From an uncultured Clostridia bacterium (GTDB lineage Bacteria; Bacillota; Clostridia; Monoglobales; Monoglobaceae), in NCBI GenBank assembly GCA_947589045.1, contig CANQBQ010000012.1:1-64000 (forward strand): a DNA stretch of 64,000 bases, in the 5' to 3' direction. A model generated the notes under the pieces. It saw only the letters and a list, made by a program, of their open reading frames with translations. It was not told the DNA's origin and ran no database searches. Each line of letters begins with the position of its first letter. Position 1 is the first letter of the stretch. The translations under genes and the position numbers were made by a program. Positions 35,284-46,161 of this stretch are shown piece after piece.

Positions 35284-37650
35284 ATGAAGCTGCCAATGTC
35301 ATGGCTTAAAGATTATATGGATACCGAAGGCATAGACGCCGAAAGCTACGAACGCAAAATGACGATGAGCGGTTCAAAGGTCGAAAAAATCGAGAACCGC
35401 GCCGACGAAATCAAAAATGTGGTCGTAGGCAAAATCGAAAAAATAGAAAAGCACCCCGACGCGGATAAGCTGGTGGTGTGTAGGGTAAACGTCGGAGAGG
35501 AAGCTCCGCTCCAGATTGTGACCGGCGCGCCCAACGCATTCGAGGGCGCTTATGTTGTTGTTGCGAAGCATAAATCCACCCTCCCGGGCGGAGTAAAAAT
35601 AACAAAGGGCAAGCTGCGCGGCGTTGAAAGCGCGGGAATGATGTGCTCGACCGACGAGCTCGGCATTTCCGAGACCCGCGCCGACGGAATTTTGATTTTG
35701 CCTGACGACGCGCCGATAGGCGAGGATATATGCAAATACTTAAAGCTGGACGAAAACGTGGTCGAGTTTGAAATAACCTCAAACCGCCCCGACTGTATGA
35801 GCGTGATAGGTCTCGCAAAGGAGACTGCGGCTACGTTCGGGCGTAAGTTTACCGAGCCGGACAACAGCTATCCGAAATCCGCCAAAAAAGCGGCGGACAG
35901 CGTTTCGGTCGAGGTAAAGGACTTCTCGCTGTGTCCGCGCTATACCGCGAGACTTGTGGAGAATGTCAAAATAGCTCCGTCGCCCGAATGGATGCAAAAG
36001 CGTCTGCGCGAGTGCGGTCTGCGGCCCATAAACAACGTGGTTGATATAACCAACTATGTTATGCTTGAATACGGACAGCCGATGCACTCCTATGATTTCG
36101 ACCAAATCAAGGGCGGAAAAATCATAGTGCGTGCGGCGGAGGACGGCGAGCTTCTCGAAACGCTGGACGACAAGCCGCACGAGCTGGACAGCACGATGAT
36201 AGTTATTTCGGACGAGGAGCGCGCGATAGGTGTCGCGGGAATAATGGGCGGTGCAAACACCGAGGTGTCGGACAGCACCACCCGCGTCCTCTTTGAGGCG
36301 GCGACCTTCAGCGGCGTTAAAATTCGCCGCGCGGCGAAGAAGCTCGGTATGAGGACCGACGCGTCCGCGCTGTTTGAAAAGGGTCTTGACCCCGAGAACG
36401 CGTCAAAGGCTATGGAACGCGCCTGCAAGCTGCTGTCGGATATGGGCGGCGAGGTGCTGGACGGAATGATAGACGTAAGATGCGCCCCGAAAGAGCCTCT
36501 TAAATTAAAGCTGGACGACAAGCAAATCAACGGCTTCCTCGGAATGGACATTCCGCGCGGAGAGATGGTAAAAATCCTCGAAAGCCTTGAATTTAAGGTA
36601 GAGAGCGACGGAACTATTATCGTGCCGTCATTCCGCGGCGACATTGAGACATACGCCGACATAGCGGAGGAAATCGTGCGAATATACGGCTACGACAAAA
36701 TTCCGACCGTGCTTATGAACAGCCGCGTCACTACGGGCGGCAAAAACCGCAAGCAGCAGCTTGAGGACAAGGCAAAGAGCATTTTGACCTCGCTCGGCTT
36801 CTTTGAGATTATGACATATTCGTTTACCGACCCGAAGCTGTTTGACGATATAAATGTTCCAGCGGACAGTCCGCTCAGGAATACGGTCAAAATAATAAAT
36901 CCTCTCGGCGAGGAAAACAGTATTATGAGAACCACGCTTATCCCGACGACGCTGGAGGTTTTAAAGACAAATTACAGCAGACGTATCCCGTCCGCGTCGG
37001 TATTCGAGCTTGGCACGAGATATATCCCCGTTGACGGGCAACAGCTTCCCGACGAAATAGGAACGCTGTCGCTCGGAATGTACGGCGAGGTTGATTTCTA
37101 CGACTTAAAGGGCGCCGTCTGCCGACTCCTCGAAAGGCTCGGCGTGCCGCGTCCGTCGTTTATGACCGAGAAGCAGAACCCGACCTTCCACCCCGGACGC
37201 TGTGCGGTGATTGCCGTAAAAAATAAAATAATCGGCGTAATCGGACAAATCCATCCGAGAGTGGCGAAGAACTACAAGATGAACACCGAAATATACCTCG
37301 CAGAGCTTGATTTTGGGGCAATTTTGCCGCTCTGCTCAAGCGAGATAACATATACTCAGCTTCCGAAGTTCCCGTCCACCTCGCGCGATATTGCGATGGT
37401 GCTGGACGACAGTATAAATGTCGCGGATATTGAGAAAATTATTGAGGAGAACGCGGGCAAAATACTTGAAAGCTATAAGCTGTTCGACGTTTACCGCGGC
37501 GAGCAGGTCGGCGAAAACAAAAAGAGCGTCGCGTATTCGATAACCTTCCGCGCAGCGGACAGAACGCTGGTTGACGACGAAGTCTCGGCAGTTATGAACA
37601 AAATCGTAAACGCGCTTGAAACCAAGCTCGGAGCAACGCTCAGAGCGTAG
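35284..37650 (+). CDS. pheT: Phenylalanyl-tRNA synthetase beta subunit
   Basis: 788 aa, full length. Starts MKLPMSWLKDYMD as usual. Domains in order: EMAP-II-like tRNA-binding domain (about 40-150, KIEKHPDADKLVVCRVNVG), B3/B4 editing region, B5 domain (about 405-475), catalytic-like domain, and a C-terminal ferredoxin-like anticodon-binding domain (FPSTSRDIAMVLDD). Partner of PheS in the same operon, with GGAAGGATT upstream of the ATG. Confidence 0.97.
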   Translation: MKLPMSWLKDYMDTEGIDAESYERKMTMSGSKVEKIENRADEIKNVVVGKIEKIEKHPDADKLVVCRVNVGEEAPLQIVTGAPNAFEGAYVVVAKHKSTLPGGVKITKGKLRGVESAGMMCSTDELGISETRADGILILPDDAPIGEDICKYLKLDENVVEFEITSNRPDCMSVIGLAKETAATFGRKFTEPDNSYPKSAKKAADSVSVEVKDFSLCPRYTARLVENVKIAPSPEWMQKRLRECGLRPINNVVDITNYVMLEYGQPMHSYDFDQIKGGKIIVRAAEDGELLETLDDKPHELDSTMIVISDEERAIGVAGIMGGANTEVSDSTTRVLFEAATFSGVKIRRAAKKLGMRTDASALFEKGLDPENASKAMERACKLLSDMGGEVLDGMIDVRCAPKEPLKLKLDDKQINGFLGMDIPRGEMVKILESLEFKVESDGTIIVPSFRGDIETYADIAEEIVRIYGYDKIPTVLMNSRVTTGGKNRKQQLEDKAKSILTSLGFFEIMTYSFTDPKLFDDINVPADSPLRNTVKIINPLGEENSIMRTTLIPTTLEVLKTNYSRRIPSASVFELGTRYIPVDGQQLPDEIGTLSLGMYGEVDFYDLKGAVCRLLERLGVPRPSFMTEKQNPTFHPGRCAVIAVKNKIIGVIGQIHPRVAKNYKMNTEIYLAELDFGAILPLCSSEITYTQLPKFPSTSRDIAMVLDDSINVADIEKIIEENAGKILESYKLFDVYRGEQVGENKKSVAYSITFRAADRTLVDDEVSAVMNKIVNALETKLGATLRA

Positions 37651-37698
37651 GCGCAAAATAAAATTTATTTTAAAGGCAAAGAGAGGTGCGGTTAAATT

Positions 37699-37980
37699 AT
37701 GTCAATGGGAATTGAGAACGGAAACAACAACGACTTACAGGCGACTATGAAGTTTGAGGCGGTGCGCGAAAGAGCACTCTCGCCCCGCGAGATAATCCTC
37801 AGAGTTCACGACGCGCTTGCGGCGAAGGGCTACAATCCGATAAACCAAATCGTCGGCTATATTATGTCGGGCGACCCGTCTTATATAACCTCTTACGATA
37901 ACGCTCGCTCGCTCATACGCAAGCTGGAGACCGACGAAATTCTGGAGGAGCTTGTAAAGTATTACGTTGAAGAAAAATAA
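37699..37980 (+). CDS. IreB family regulatory phosphoprotein
   Basis: 93 aa. The block [46 protein letters not shown] is the IreB/YrzL (UPF0297, DUF965) family. In Enterococcus, IreB is phosphorylated by the PASTA kinase IreK and affects cephalosporin resistance. The N-terminal Thr in the QATMKF segment matches the kind of Thr phosphorylated in IreB, though equivalence is inferred. The gene is often next to ruvX; here it follows pheT by 48 bp and no ruvX is present. ATG with GAGAGGTG upstream. Confidence 0.93.
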   Translation: MSMGIENGNNNDLQATMKFEAVRERALSPREIILRVHDALAAKGYNPINQIVGYIMSGDPSYITSYDNARSLIRKLETDEILEELVKYYVEEK

Positions 37981-37985
37981 TCTCT

Positions 37986-38139
37986 CAGACATTGAAAAAC
38001 TCGGTCTAGCGCAAGCAGAAAAATAAAAAATAAGTTTGAGGAAAAGGCGTAGTTAACAAAGGTAACCGCGCGGGGCTTATCGAAAACCCCGCGCGGTTGC
38101 TTGCTTTTTGCAAAATATACCTTCGTTTTTCAACGTCTG
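37986..38139 (+). repeat. Family A intergenic structured repeat, copy 1
   Basis: A 154-bp element bounded by imperfect inverted repeats CAGACATTGAAAAAC and GTTTTTCAACGTCTG (one mismatch in 15). Inside are GAGGAAAAGGCGTAGTTAA, a 12-bp perfect hairpin AACCGCGCGGGG/CCCCGCGCGGTT (38064-38075 with 38087-38098), a GTTA/TAAC mini-hairpin just before it, and a long-range GCAAGC/GCTTGC pair (38011-38016 with 38099-38104). A second copy lies inverted at 61264-61472. It looks like either a non-coding RNA or a MITE-like element. Placed downstream of ireB. Confidence 0.8.
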
Positions 38140-38175
38140 CCACTTTATCAACACACACCGCGCCGACACACGCTT

Positions 38176-38203
38176 ACAGCAAGGCTTTTGCCTTGCTGTT
38201 TTG
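38176..38203 (+). terminator. Intrinsic terminator of the pheST-ireB transcript
   Basis: ACAGCAAGGC/GCCTTGCTGT, a 10-bp perfect stem with a TTTT loop, followed by TTTG. It lies after the family A repeat, so that repeat would be transcribed with pheST-ireB. Confidence 0.75.
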
Positions 38204-38238
38204 TTGTGTATAAATTGTGTGTGTTTATGCCGTGACGT

Positions 38239-38275
38239 AAAAAGAGCGAAACCCGAATGGGTTTCGCTCTTTTAT
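38239..38275. terminator. Bidirectional terminator of the S-layer gene
   Basis: AAAAGAGCGAAACCC pairs perfectly with GGGTTTCGCTCTTTT around a GAAT loop. T-tracts occur on both strands; it lies 43 bp beyond the S-layer stop codon. Confidence 0.88.
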
Positions 38276-38317
38276 TAACCTAATTGTTAAGCAACCGTCA
38301 ACTTACGGTTTACTCCA

Positions 38318-41296
38318 TTATCTGAAGCGGAGTGTACCAAAGTCAGGAGCCTTTATAACGAGTACGTCAATTACGTCATCGTCATAAGTTCTTACATATA
38401 CATAGTCGCACAGGCAGAACGCAGGTGTAGTTGTAAGATCTCCTCCATCGTTGGTGTATACCGTGTACTCAACATCCTTGCTACCCCAATCAGAACCGTT
38501 GAGCAACGAAGAGTTGATAAGAATGCTTCCGGTCGAACCTACGGTCAGGTTGTTTCTTGCCTTAGATACATCGTAAACATATACGTTTGCACCCGAAAGG
38601 TTGTAAGAAGTATCTTCTTTAGTCTCCGGATTATAAAGAGTTACTCTTGAGCCATTCTTCTTAACAGCGGCGCCTGCAAGAACTTTGTTTCTTGACGGCA
38701 TAGGATCCTCAATGTCGCCGGTCGGGTAGTCTTCCGCAAGATCGCTTCTTACATAGTCAGCATCGAATGTTACCAAAGGAGTGATACCCTTTATTTCGCC
38801 GCTTGCATTGAGCGAGATAAGAGCCATATCGCCCTGGTTGAAGCTAGCGAGGTTACCGTCAATGTTTTCACTCGCGTTAGCGTTCTTAAGAGTACCGTCC
38901 TGATAGTACGAGATAGTATCTACGATTGTACCCTCAGAGTTGGTTGTTGTACCAACGCTGTCGATAACGATTGCCGAAGACGAAGTAGCGACACCGTTCG
39001 AAGCGTTCTTGTCGTTAATAACGATGAGGCTCGGACCTTCGCTTTCCTCATCATAGAGGTCTACGTTGGTGTAATCAGCATTGTCTGCGATTTCAGCGAT
39101 TGTACCAACCTCAGCCACATCAGCGTCTGTGTCGTTTACAAAGAATACGATAGCGTTCTCGCCTACAAAGGTCTTCTTGGTGGTCGGTTCGATTCCTACA
39201 AATCTGCTGTCATCTGCATCATATGTTGCCTTGTCATAATGCTGCATCAAGTTGAGGTGATTGCTACTATCGTCTTCGCATACAAGCTCGATAGACGAAA
39301 TCTGGCTTGCCGAGTTGGTCGAGTACTTGATTACCTGACCGGTAAGTGCCAATGCGGTACCTGCGAGATTGTCGTCGTCCTTAACCTTATATCTGTCGCC
39401 GTTCGGGAAGATTCTCTTAGCTTCAGACGAATACTCATAATTTCTGATTGTAAGGTTGTTGGGAGCAACGTTCCAGGTCTTAACGCCGTCCTTAGCGGTG
39501 AGTATCTTAAGAGTAAGAGCTCTTGTGTCAAAGTCGTCGGTATTGTCTATCGCCTGAATAATGTAAGCATAGTTGCCGCTTCCAACGCTTGCGCTGTAGT
39601 CCTGGTTGTAAGCTGCGATCTTACCATACTCGTCGATGTAGAACAGACCTGCATCGCCTGCGCTGAGGTTGTCTGCCTCATAAGCACCGATAGCTACGTC
39701 ATATGTTCCGTCGCCTATTCTGTACTTAGAACCGGTTGCCGATGTGTCGGAAGCCGATACGGTAGCAACAGAACCTTCAACGGTGTTGGAGATAACTCTG
39801 ATATCGTAGTAGTCCGGACCGTCCTGGTTGTAGATGATCGAAAGAACATCCCACTCAGCGAGGTCGGTGTAAGCGATTTCCTTACCGTCCTTAACTATGT
39901 TAACGATTTGCGAAGAATCATCCTCGTCAACAGTGAGGTTGGTAACCAGGTTGCTGTAAAGACCGTCGCCAACCTGCGAGTTCTTGAACGAAACCATGTT
40001 TGCGTCAACCGAGTCAACAACTGCCGTAGCGGCAACCTCAACTATGATTACGTCGTAACCCGATTCGGTGTCGGTATCATAGAATGTAACTTTACCGCCA
40101 ACCTTAGAATCTTTCTCAACAGGTGCGTCTGCTCCATTTGTTCCGAATATCTGGTCAAGAGTATATCCGCCTACGTTGTTGTAAATGAGCGAGTAATCTT
40201 CCTGAACAGTAACTCTTGTAGAGGTTCTGTCGGTTTCATTCTTGTAGTATCTTACTACGTTATTTCCGTCTTCGAGTCTGTCGAACTTGTCAACAGTAAA
40301 GGACTCAGACTTGTTTCTGCCCGACTCGGGAGCTGCCGAGATAACCAGCGGGTAAGAAAGCGTATCGTCGCTCTTTACATAGAGAACGATCTGCTGACCG
40401 ATGTACTTCTCGATACCCGACTCGCCAGCAAGGAATTCTCTCTCTTCGCCTGCATCGGTGTCGATGTATGCATAGTCGATGTTATCGGTGTTGTAAACGC
40501 CGTTAATCTTTACGGTTACGGTGTTGTCCTCATCGGTGTCGATGTTCTCGGAACCTTCAAGAGTTGTAACGCCGTTGCTGGTAAGCTGACCTCTGAGCTT
40601 TGTAACCTTAAGGTTCTGGCTCAGAAGAGTCTTGTAAGCAAAGCCGTTTGTACCGTCATAGATTACGTAGTTCTCGCTGCCAGCGCCATAGTAATACTGC
40701 TGCATAAGAGGAGTATCAATAGCGTTGTCAAGAATCTGAGCGATAGTAGCTCTCGGAGCAGGCTGACCTGCTACGCCGCCGGTAACGTCCTTAGTTACAT
40801 CATATCTGCTTGCAGCGATGGTGTAACCGGTCGGATAACCGCCGTTAGCAGCCGCGAAAGGCTCATAACCGAGAGTAACCATTACCATCTTGATAACCTG
40901 CTCATAAAGAACCGGATCCTCAGGACCGAAGTTTCCGTCGCCATAGCCGTTAACGATACCCGTCTGTGCGGCAGCTGCGATGTAACCCGAAGCCCAGTGG
41001 CTTGTGGGAACATCAGCAAAAGGAGTTGCCGCCTGCGAGCTTGCGTTAAAGCCCTGAATTCTCGAAACCAAAGCAGCCATCTCCGCTCTTGTTACAGAGT
41101 CATCGGGTCTATACACAGCTTCTCCGTTTTCATTCGTGTCGCCGGTAATAATACCGAGCTTGTTGAGTGTTTCGACTGCTTCGGTGTAGTTTGCACTGTC
41201 TTCAACATCAACGAAACTCGATGCAAACGCCGTTACGGTAGTAAACACAAGTGCGAATACCGCAACCAAAGCAATCACTTTCTTGAGATTTTTCAT
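38318..41296 (-). CDS. SLH-domain S-layer protein
   Basis: 992 aa. Signal peptide about 1-26. Two clear SLH domains (FVDVEDSANY...GIITGD and FADVPTSHWASGYI...GIVNGYGDGNFGPED) and a third degenerate one to about residue 200. The remaining about 790 residues are Asp/Asn/Thr/Val-rich beta domains with no enzyme motif. Length, composition, biased codon use with fewer GC-ending codons than neighbours, a full-consensus promoter, a long structured leader and AAGGAGG all point to the main S-layer or another very abundant surface protein. It is monocistronic. The SLH domains should bind the pyruvylated secondary wall polymer. I infer that this is the main S-layer protein. Confidence 0.88.
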   Translation of the reverse strand: MKNLKKVIALVAVFALVFTTVTAFASSFVDVEDSANYTEAVETLNKLGIITGDTNENGEAVYRPDDSVTRAEMAALVSRIQGFNASSQAATPFADVPTSHWASGYIAAAAQTGIVNGYGDGNFGPEDPVLYEQVIKMVMVTLGYEPFAAANGGYPTGYTIAASRYDVTKDVTGGVAGQPAPRATIAQILDNAIDTPLMQQYYYGAGSENYVIYDGTNGFAYKTLLSQNLKVTKLRGQLTSNGVTTLEGSENIDTDEDNTVTVKINGVYNTDNIDYAYIDTDAGEEREFLAGESGIEKYIGQQIVLYVKSDDTLSYPLVISAAPESGRNKSESFTVDKFDRLEDGNNVVRYYKNETDRTSTRVTVQEDYSLIYNNVGGYTLDQIFGTNGADAPVEKDSKVGGKVTFYDTDTESGYDVIIVEVAATAVVDSVDANMVSFKNSQVGDGLYSNLVTNLTVDEDDSSQIVNIVKDGKEIAYTDLAEWDVLSIIYNQDGPDYYDIRVISNTVEGSVATVSASDTSATGSKYRIGDGTYDVAIGAYEADNLSAGDAGLFYIDEYGKIAAYNQDYSASVGSGNYAYIIQAIDNTDDFDTRALTLKILTAKDGVKTWNVAPNNLTIRNYEYSSEAKRIFPNGDRYKVKDDDNLAGTALALTGQVIKYSTNSASQISSIELVCEDDSSNHLNLMQHYDKATYDADDSRFVGIEPTTKKTFVGENAIVFFVNDTDADVAEVGTIAEIADNADYTNVDLYDEESEGPSLIVINDKNASNGVATSSSAIVIDSVGTTTNSEGTIVDTISYYQDGTLKNANASENIDGNLASFNQGDMALISLNASGEIKGITPLVTFDADYVRSDLAEDYPTGDIEDPMPSRNKVLAGAAVKKNGSRVTLYNPETKEDTSYNLSGANVYVYDVSKARNNLTVGSTGSILINSSLLNGSDWGSKDVEYTVYTNDGGDLTTTPAFCLCDYVYVRTYDDDVIDVLVIKAPDFGTLRFR

Positions 41297-41345
41297 GTCT
41301 CAATTCCTCCTTATAAATAATTTTAATTTTTTTTCGTATTTCCTC

Positions 41346-41424
41346 GGAGAGATGTTTTTTCACCCGAACTGCCTCTCTCCTCTCGGCAAATTCAGGCGCT
41401 GTAACTCGCTTAGAAGCGCAACAG
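41346..41424 (-). other. Structured 5' leader of the S-layer mRNA
   Basis: In the roughly 150-nt leader two hairpins are visible on the minus strand: CTGT..CGCTT/AAGCG..ACAG (41399-41424) and GGAGAGA/TCTCTCC (41346-41352 with 41374-41380). The AAGGAGG site downstream is left single-stranded. Such 5' hairpins commonly protect long-lived mRNAs. Confidence 0.5.
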
Positions 41425-41452
41425 AGCATAATACGCCACTAAACTTATTGAG

Positions 41453-41482
41453 ATTATATCACTAAACAGTCGGAAATGTCAA
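41453..41482 (-). promoter_or_regulatory. Strong consensus promoter of the S-layer gene
   Basis: On the minus strand TTGACA (41482-41477) and TATAAT (41458-41453) both match consensus fully with an 18-bp spacer. Transcription would begin about 150 nt before the start codon. Confidence 0.88.
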
Positions 41483-41533
41483 TATTATTTTCCAGATTTA
41501 ACAATTTTGTAACAAATCTACAATCAAATAAAG

Positions 41534-43144
<1,611 letters not shown>

Positions 43145-43194
43145 TTAATCCCCCCTTGAACCTTTTTCTGCTAATAAATGACATTATATAGTAT

Positions 43195-43223
43195 ATTCTA
43201 ACTCTATCACCCAAATCTGTCAA
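43195..43223 (-). promoter_or_regulatory. Promoter of pyrG
   Basis: On the minus strand TTGACA (43223-43218) and TAGAAT (43200-43195) are 17 bp apart, about 50 bp before the start codon. Confidence 0.8.
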
Positions 43224-43374
43224 GGCTTTTTTTAATTATTTATATTTGCATTTGTCTTTACTTATATAATTTTTTGTGGTATACTTAATTTAAGTTTACA
43301 TTTATTAGACTGTTTATGTTTGGATTTTGTTCCGTAAATTTTCAATAAATTTTTTCGCGGTCTGTTTTTACATA

Positions 43375-43388
43375 TATAATGTTATAAT
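43375..43388 (+). promoter_or_regulatory. Candidate -10 region(s) of the panBCD operon
   Basis: TATAAT occurs twice in series (43375-43380 and 43383-43388) about 55 bp before panB. No convincing -35 is seen at the right distance for either. Confidence 0.4.
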
Positions 43389-43439
43389 GTAGACAGGCAA
43401 AAAGTGAAATAAACGAAAATCGAGCTTGGAGGCTTAGTG

Positions 43440-44219
43440 ATGAAAAAGGTTACGACAAAAACAATAAGAGAAATGAAGGGACGCGAAAAAGCGTCGATGC
43501 TTACCGCCTACGACTATCCGATGGCGAAAATACTTGACGAGGCGCAAATCGATATGATTTTGGTCGGCGACTCCCTCGGCAATGTCGTGCTCGGATATGA
43601 GGACACCACCCACGTCACGATGGCGGATATGCTCCACCACACAAAAGCGGTCTCGCGCGGCGCAAAGCGTGCGCTTATCGTTGCGGATATGCCGTTTCTC
43701 AGCTATCATACCGGAGTGTATGACGCCGTTAAAAACGCGGGCGCACTTGTCGCCGAGGGCGGTGCAAACGCGGTAAAGCTCGAAGGCGGCGCGGAAATCT
43801 GCGATGCGGTACGCGCCATAATAAACGCCGGAATACCCGTTATGGGTCATCTGGGGCTTACACCTCAGCACATAAACAATCTCGGCGGTCACGGCAAGCA
43901 GGCAAAAACCGAAGAGGCGGCTCAAAAGCTGCTCAGCGACGCCAAAGCGCTTCAAGCCGCGGGTGCGTTTGCGGTCGTGCTCGAATGTATCCCTGACGAG
44001 CTTGCCGAAAAAGTCACAAAGGAGCTTGACATCGTAACGATAGGCATAGGTTCGGGCGCGAAATGCGACGGTCAGGTGCTTGTACTTTACGACCTTTTAG
44101 GGCTTTTTAAGGATTTTACTCCGTCATTTGTCAAAAAATATGCCGATTTGAGCGCGACGGTAAACAATGCCGTTTCGCAGTATATAGAGGAAGTTAAGGG
44201 AGGCGTTTTTCCTCAATGA
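43440..44219 (+). CDS. panB: 3-methyl-2-oxobutanoate hydroxymethyltransferase
   Basis: 259 aa. SMLTAYDYPMAKILDEA near the N-terminus and DMILVGDSLGNVVLGYEDT carry the Mg-binding Asp typical of ketopantoate hydroxymethyltransferase; GHLGLTPQ and GIGSGAKCDGQVLV follow. It makes ketopantoate from 2-oxoisovalerate with methylene-tetrahydrofolate. First gene of panBCD. ATG 43440 with GGAGG 8 nt upstream; it overlaps panC by 4 nt. Confidence 0.97.
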   Translation: MKKVTTKTIREMKGREKASMLTAYDYPMAKILDEAQIDMILVGDSLGNVVLGYEDTTHVTMADMLHHTKAVSRGAKRALIVADMPFLSYHTGVYDAVKNAGALVAEGGANAVKLEGGAEICDAVRAIINAGIPVMGHLGLTPQHINNLGGHGKQAKTEEAAQKLLSDAKALQAAGAFAVVLECIPDELAEKVTKELDIVTIGIGSGAKCDGQVLVLYDLLGLFKDFTPSFVKKYADLSATVNNAVSQYIEEVKGGVFPQ

Positions 44220-45055
44220 AAATTATAACCTCTGTCAAAGAAATGAACGCGTTTGCGGACGAAGCTCACGCGCTCGGCAAAAAAATCGGGCTTGTCCCCA
44301 CAATGGGCTATCTGCACGACGGACATCTCTCGCTTATTAAAAAATCAGTCTCGGAAAACGATGTGACCGTCGTGAGCGTATTTGTAAATCCGACGCAGTT
44401 TGCGCCGAACGAGGATTTTAAGACTTACCCGCGCGACTTAAACCGCGACGCGGCTCTCGCCGAGAGCGTCGGCGCGGACGCGGTTTTCCATCCCGAGCCG
44501 GAGGAGATGTACCCCGACGGCTATCACACATATATATCGGTTGAAAAGCTGACCGAGGTGCTGTGCGGCGTATCGCGCCCGACTCACTTCCGAGGCGTTA
44601 CCACGGTCGTGGCGAAGCTGTTTAACATAGCCCGCGCCGACCGCGCCTACTTCGGTCAAAAGGACGCTCAGCAGCTTGCGGTCGTGCGCCGTATGGTTGC
44701 CGACCTCAATATGAACATAGAAATCGTCGGCTGTCCCATAGTGCGCGAAAGCGACGGACTCGCGCTCTCGTCGAGAAACGTGTTTCTGTCGCCCGACGAG
44801 CGCAGTCAAGCACTTGTGCTTTACAAGTCTCTGTGCACTGCAAAGGGTCTGTTGGAGGGCGGAGAAAGGTCGGCGGCGCGAATACGCGCTGAGATAGAGC
44901 GGGTCATCAAGACCGCACCGCTCGCCGACATTGACTATATAGAGATTGTAAGATACGACGATTTGACGGCAGTCGAAACGATAGACTGCAAGGTGCTTAT
45001 CGCTCTTGCGGTGAGGTTCGGCAAGACGAGACTTATCGACAACATCATTTTTTAA
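44216..45055 (+). CDS. panC: Pantothenate synthetase
   Basis: 279 aa. PTMGYLHDGHLSL carries the HIGH-like motif (His34, His37), and FRGVTTVVAKLFN, YFGQKDAQQL and SSRN follow. It joins pantoate and beta-alanine using ATP. The ATG overlaps the panB stop (ATGA). No panE/ketopantoate reductase is in the window, so that step must be supplied elsewhere. Confidence 0.97.
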   Translation: MKIITSVKEMNAFADEAHALGKKIGLVPTMGYLHDGHLSLIKKSVSENDVTVVSVFVNPTQFAPNEDFKTYPRDLNRDAALAESVGADAVFHPEPEEMYPDGYHTYISVEKLTEVLCGVSRPTHFRGVTTVVAKLFNIARADRAYFGQKDAQQLAVVRRMVADLNMNIEIVGCPIVRESDGLALSSRNVFLSPDERSQALVLYKSLCTAKGLLEGGERSAARIRAEIERVIKTAPLADIDYIEIVRYDDLTAVETIDCKVLIALAVRFGKTRLIDNIIF

Positions 45056-45089
45056 AAGCAGCAAAAAGTAATGAAACGAGGGGATTTCA

Positions 45090-45437
45090 ATGCTTATCGA
45101 AGTTATGAACTCAAAAATACACCGCGCCACAGTTACCGACGCGAACTTAAATTATATAGGAAGCATTACGATTGACGGCTCCCTTATGGATGCGAGCGGC
45201 ATACTCGAAAACCAAAAGGTGCAGGTGCTGAACTTAAACAACGGCGCGAGAATAGAAACCTACGCAATACGCGGCGAAGAAGGGAGCGGCGTGATTTGCT
45301 TAAACGGCGCGGCGGCGCACCGTTTCGGCATAGGCGACACCGTAATAATAATAGCCTACGCCTCAATGGAGTACTCCGAAGCAAAAAATCACAAGCCCAC
45401 GGTTATACACGTCGACAAAAACAACAAAGCCGTATAG
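45090..45437 (+). CDS. panD: Aspartate 1-decarboxylase proenzyme
   Basis: 115 aa. The self-cleavage site is Gly24-Ser25 (NYIGSITID); the new Ser25 end becomes the pyruvoyl cofactor. [19 protein letters not shown] is the family block. It supplies beta-alanine for PanC. 34 bp after panC with ACGAGGGG upstream, completing panBCD. Confidence 0.97.
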   Translation: MLIEVMNSKIHRATVTDANLNYIGSITIDGSLMDASGILENQKVQVLNLNNGARIETYAIRGEEGSGVICLNGAAAHRFGIGDTVIIIAYASMEYSEAKNHKPTVIHVDKNNKAV

Positions 45438-45525
45438 GCGCAGTTCCTTTTTGATTTTTTTATCGGATAAACGCGAAAAAAATTAAAATAATAATATAAA
45501 ATATTAAACAAAAGGATCTGATTTT

Positions 45526-46161
45526 ATGAAGAAAAGAATGATGGCGGTCTCAACAGCGTGCATACTTTGCGCGGTCAGCGCGGTGGTCGGAGCGTGTGCC
45601 GCACCGGCAATCAAACAGATAACGCAGATCACGGCTGAACTGCGCCCCGACTTCACTATTGTGATAGACGGACAGGAGCGCGTCTTTAAGAATGTCAACG
45701 GCGAGGTTGTAGACCCCGTGCTCTACAACGGCACAACATACCTGCCCGTCCGCGCGATAGGCGAGCTTATGGGCAAAACGGTATATTGGTACGAGGACCA
45801 GAAGAAAATAGAGCTTAAAGACGAAGGCTCGACCGTGACAGACGCGGACGTTATAGTTCCGAACGGCTCAAATTCCAACACCGCCCCGAGCGCCAACGCA
45901 AATCCGAACGCAAACGCCAATTCGGGCGACGTGAAAATAACCGAGGATCAGGCGAGAGCAATCGCGCTTCAAAGAGCGGGACTTGCGGACGGCAGTAATG
46001 TAAAATTTGAAAAAATACATCTCGACCGCGAAAACGGAAGGCTCATCTATGATGTGGAGTTTTACACGTTGAACGCATCGGGCTGGCGCGATATGGAATA
46101 CAGCGCCGAAATCGACGCGAACACCGGCGACGTCCTCGAATGGGACGCTGAACGCGAGTAA
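45526..46161 (+). CDS. Secreted copper-amine-oxidase-like / PepSY domain protein
   Basis: 211 aa. N-terminal signal segment (about 1-25; the VGAC sequence could be a lipobox, Cys24). Residues about 45-100 form a copper-amine-oxidase-N-like module (NGTTYLPVRAIGELMGKTVYW). A low-complexity Asn/Ala linker follows, then a C-terminal PepSY domain (ITEDQARAIALQRAGL ... YDVEFYT ... EIDANTGDVLEWD). PepSY domains are linked to protease inhibition or envelope sensing. Real function unknown. AAAGGATCTG precedes the ATG. Family B repeat copy 1 begins at its stop codon. Confidence 0.85.
   Translation: MKKRMMAVSTACILCAVSAVVGACAAPAIKQITQITAELRPDFTIVIDGQERVFKNVNGEVVDPVLYNGTTYLPVRAIGELMGKTVYWYEDQKKIELKDEGSTVTDADVIVPNGSNSNTAPSANANPNANANSGDVKITEDQARAIALQRAGLADGSNVKFEKIHLDRENGRLIYDVEFYTLNASGWRDMEYSAEIDANTGDVLEWDAERE

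Noticed and set aside
39239-41320. Long 693-codon open frame antisense to the S-layer gene
   Set aside because: No ribosome site, and composition is the mirror of the S-layer codon bias. Long antisense frames are a by-product of biased codon use.
41208-41429. Short upstream frame overlapping the S-layer start
   Set aside because: It continues out of frame into the S-layer gene and its start site is poorly placed relative to the purine-rich stretch; mentioned only as a possible leader peptide.
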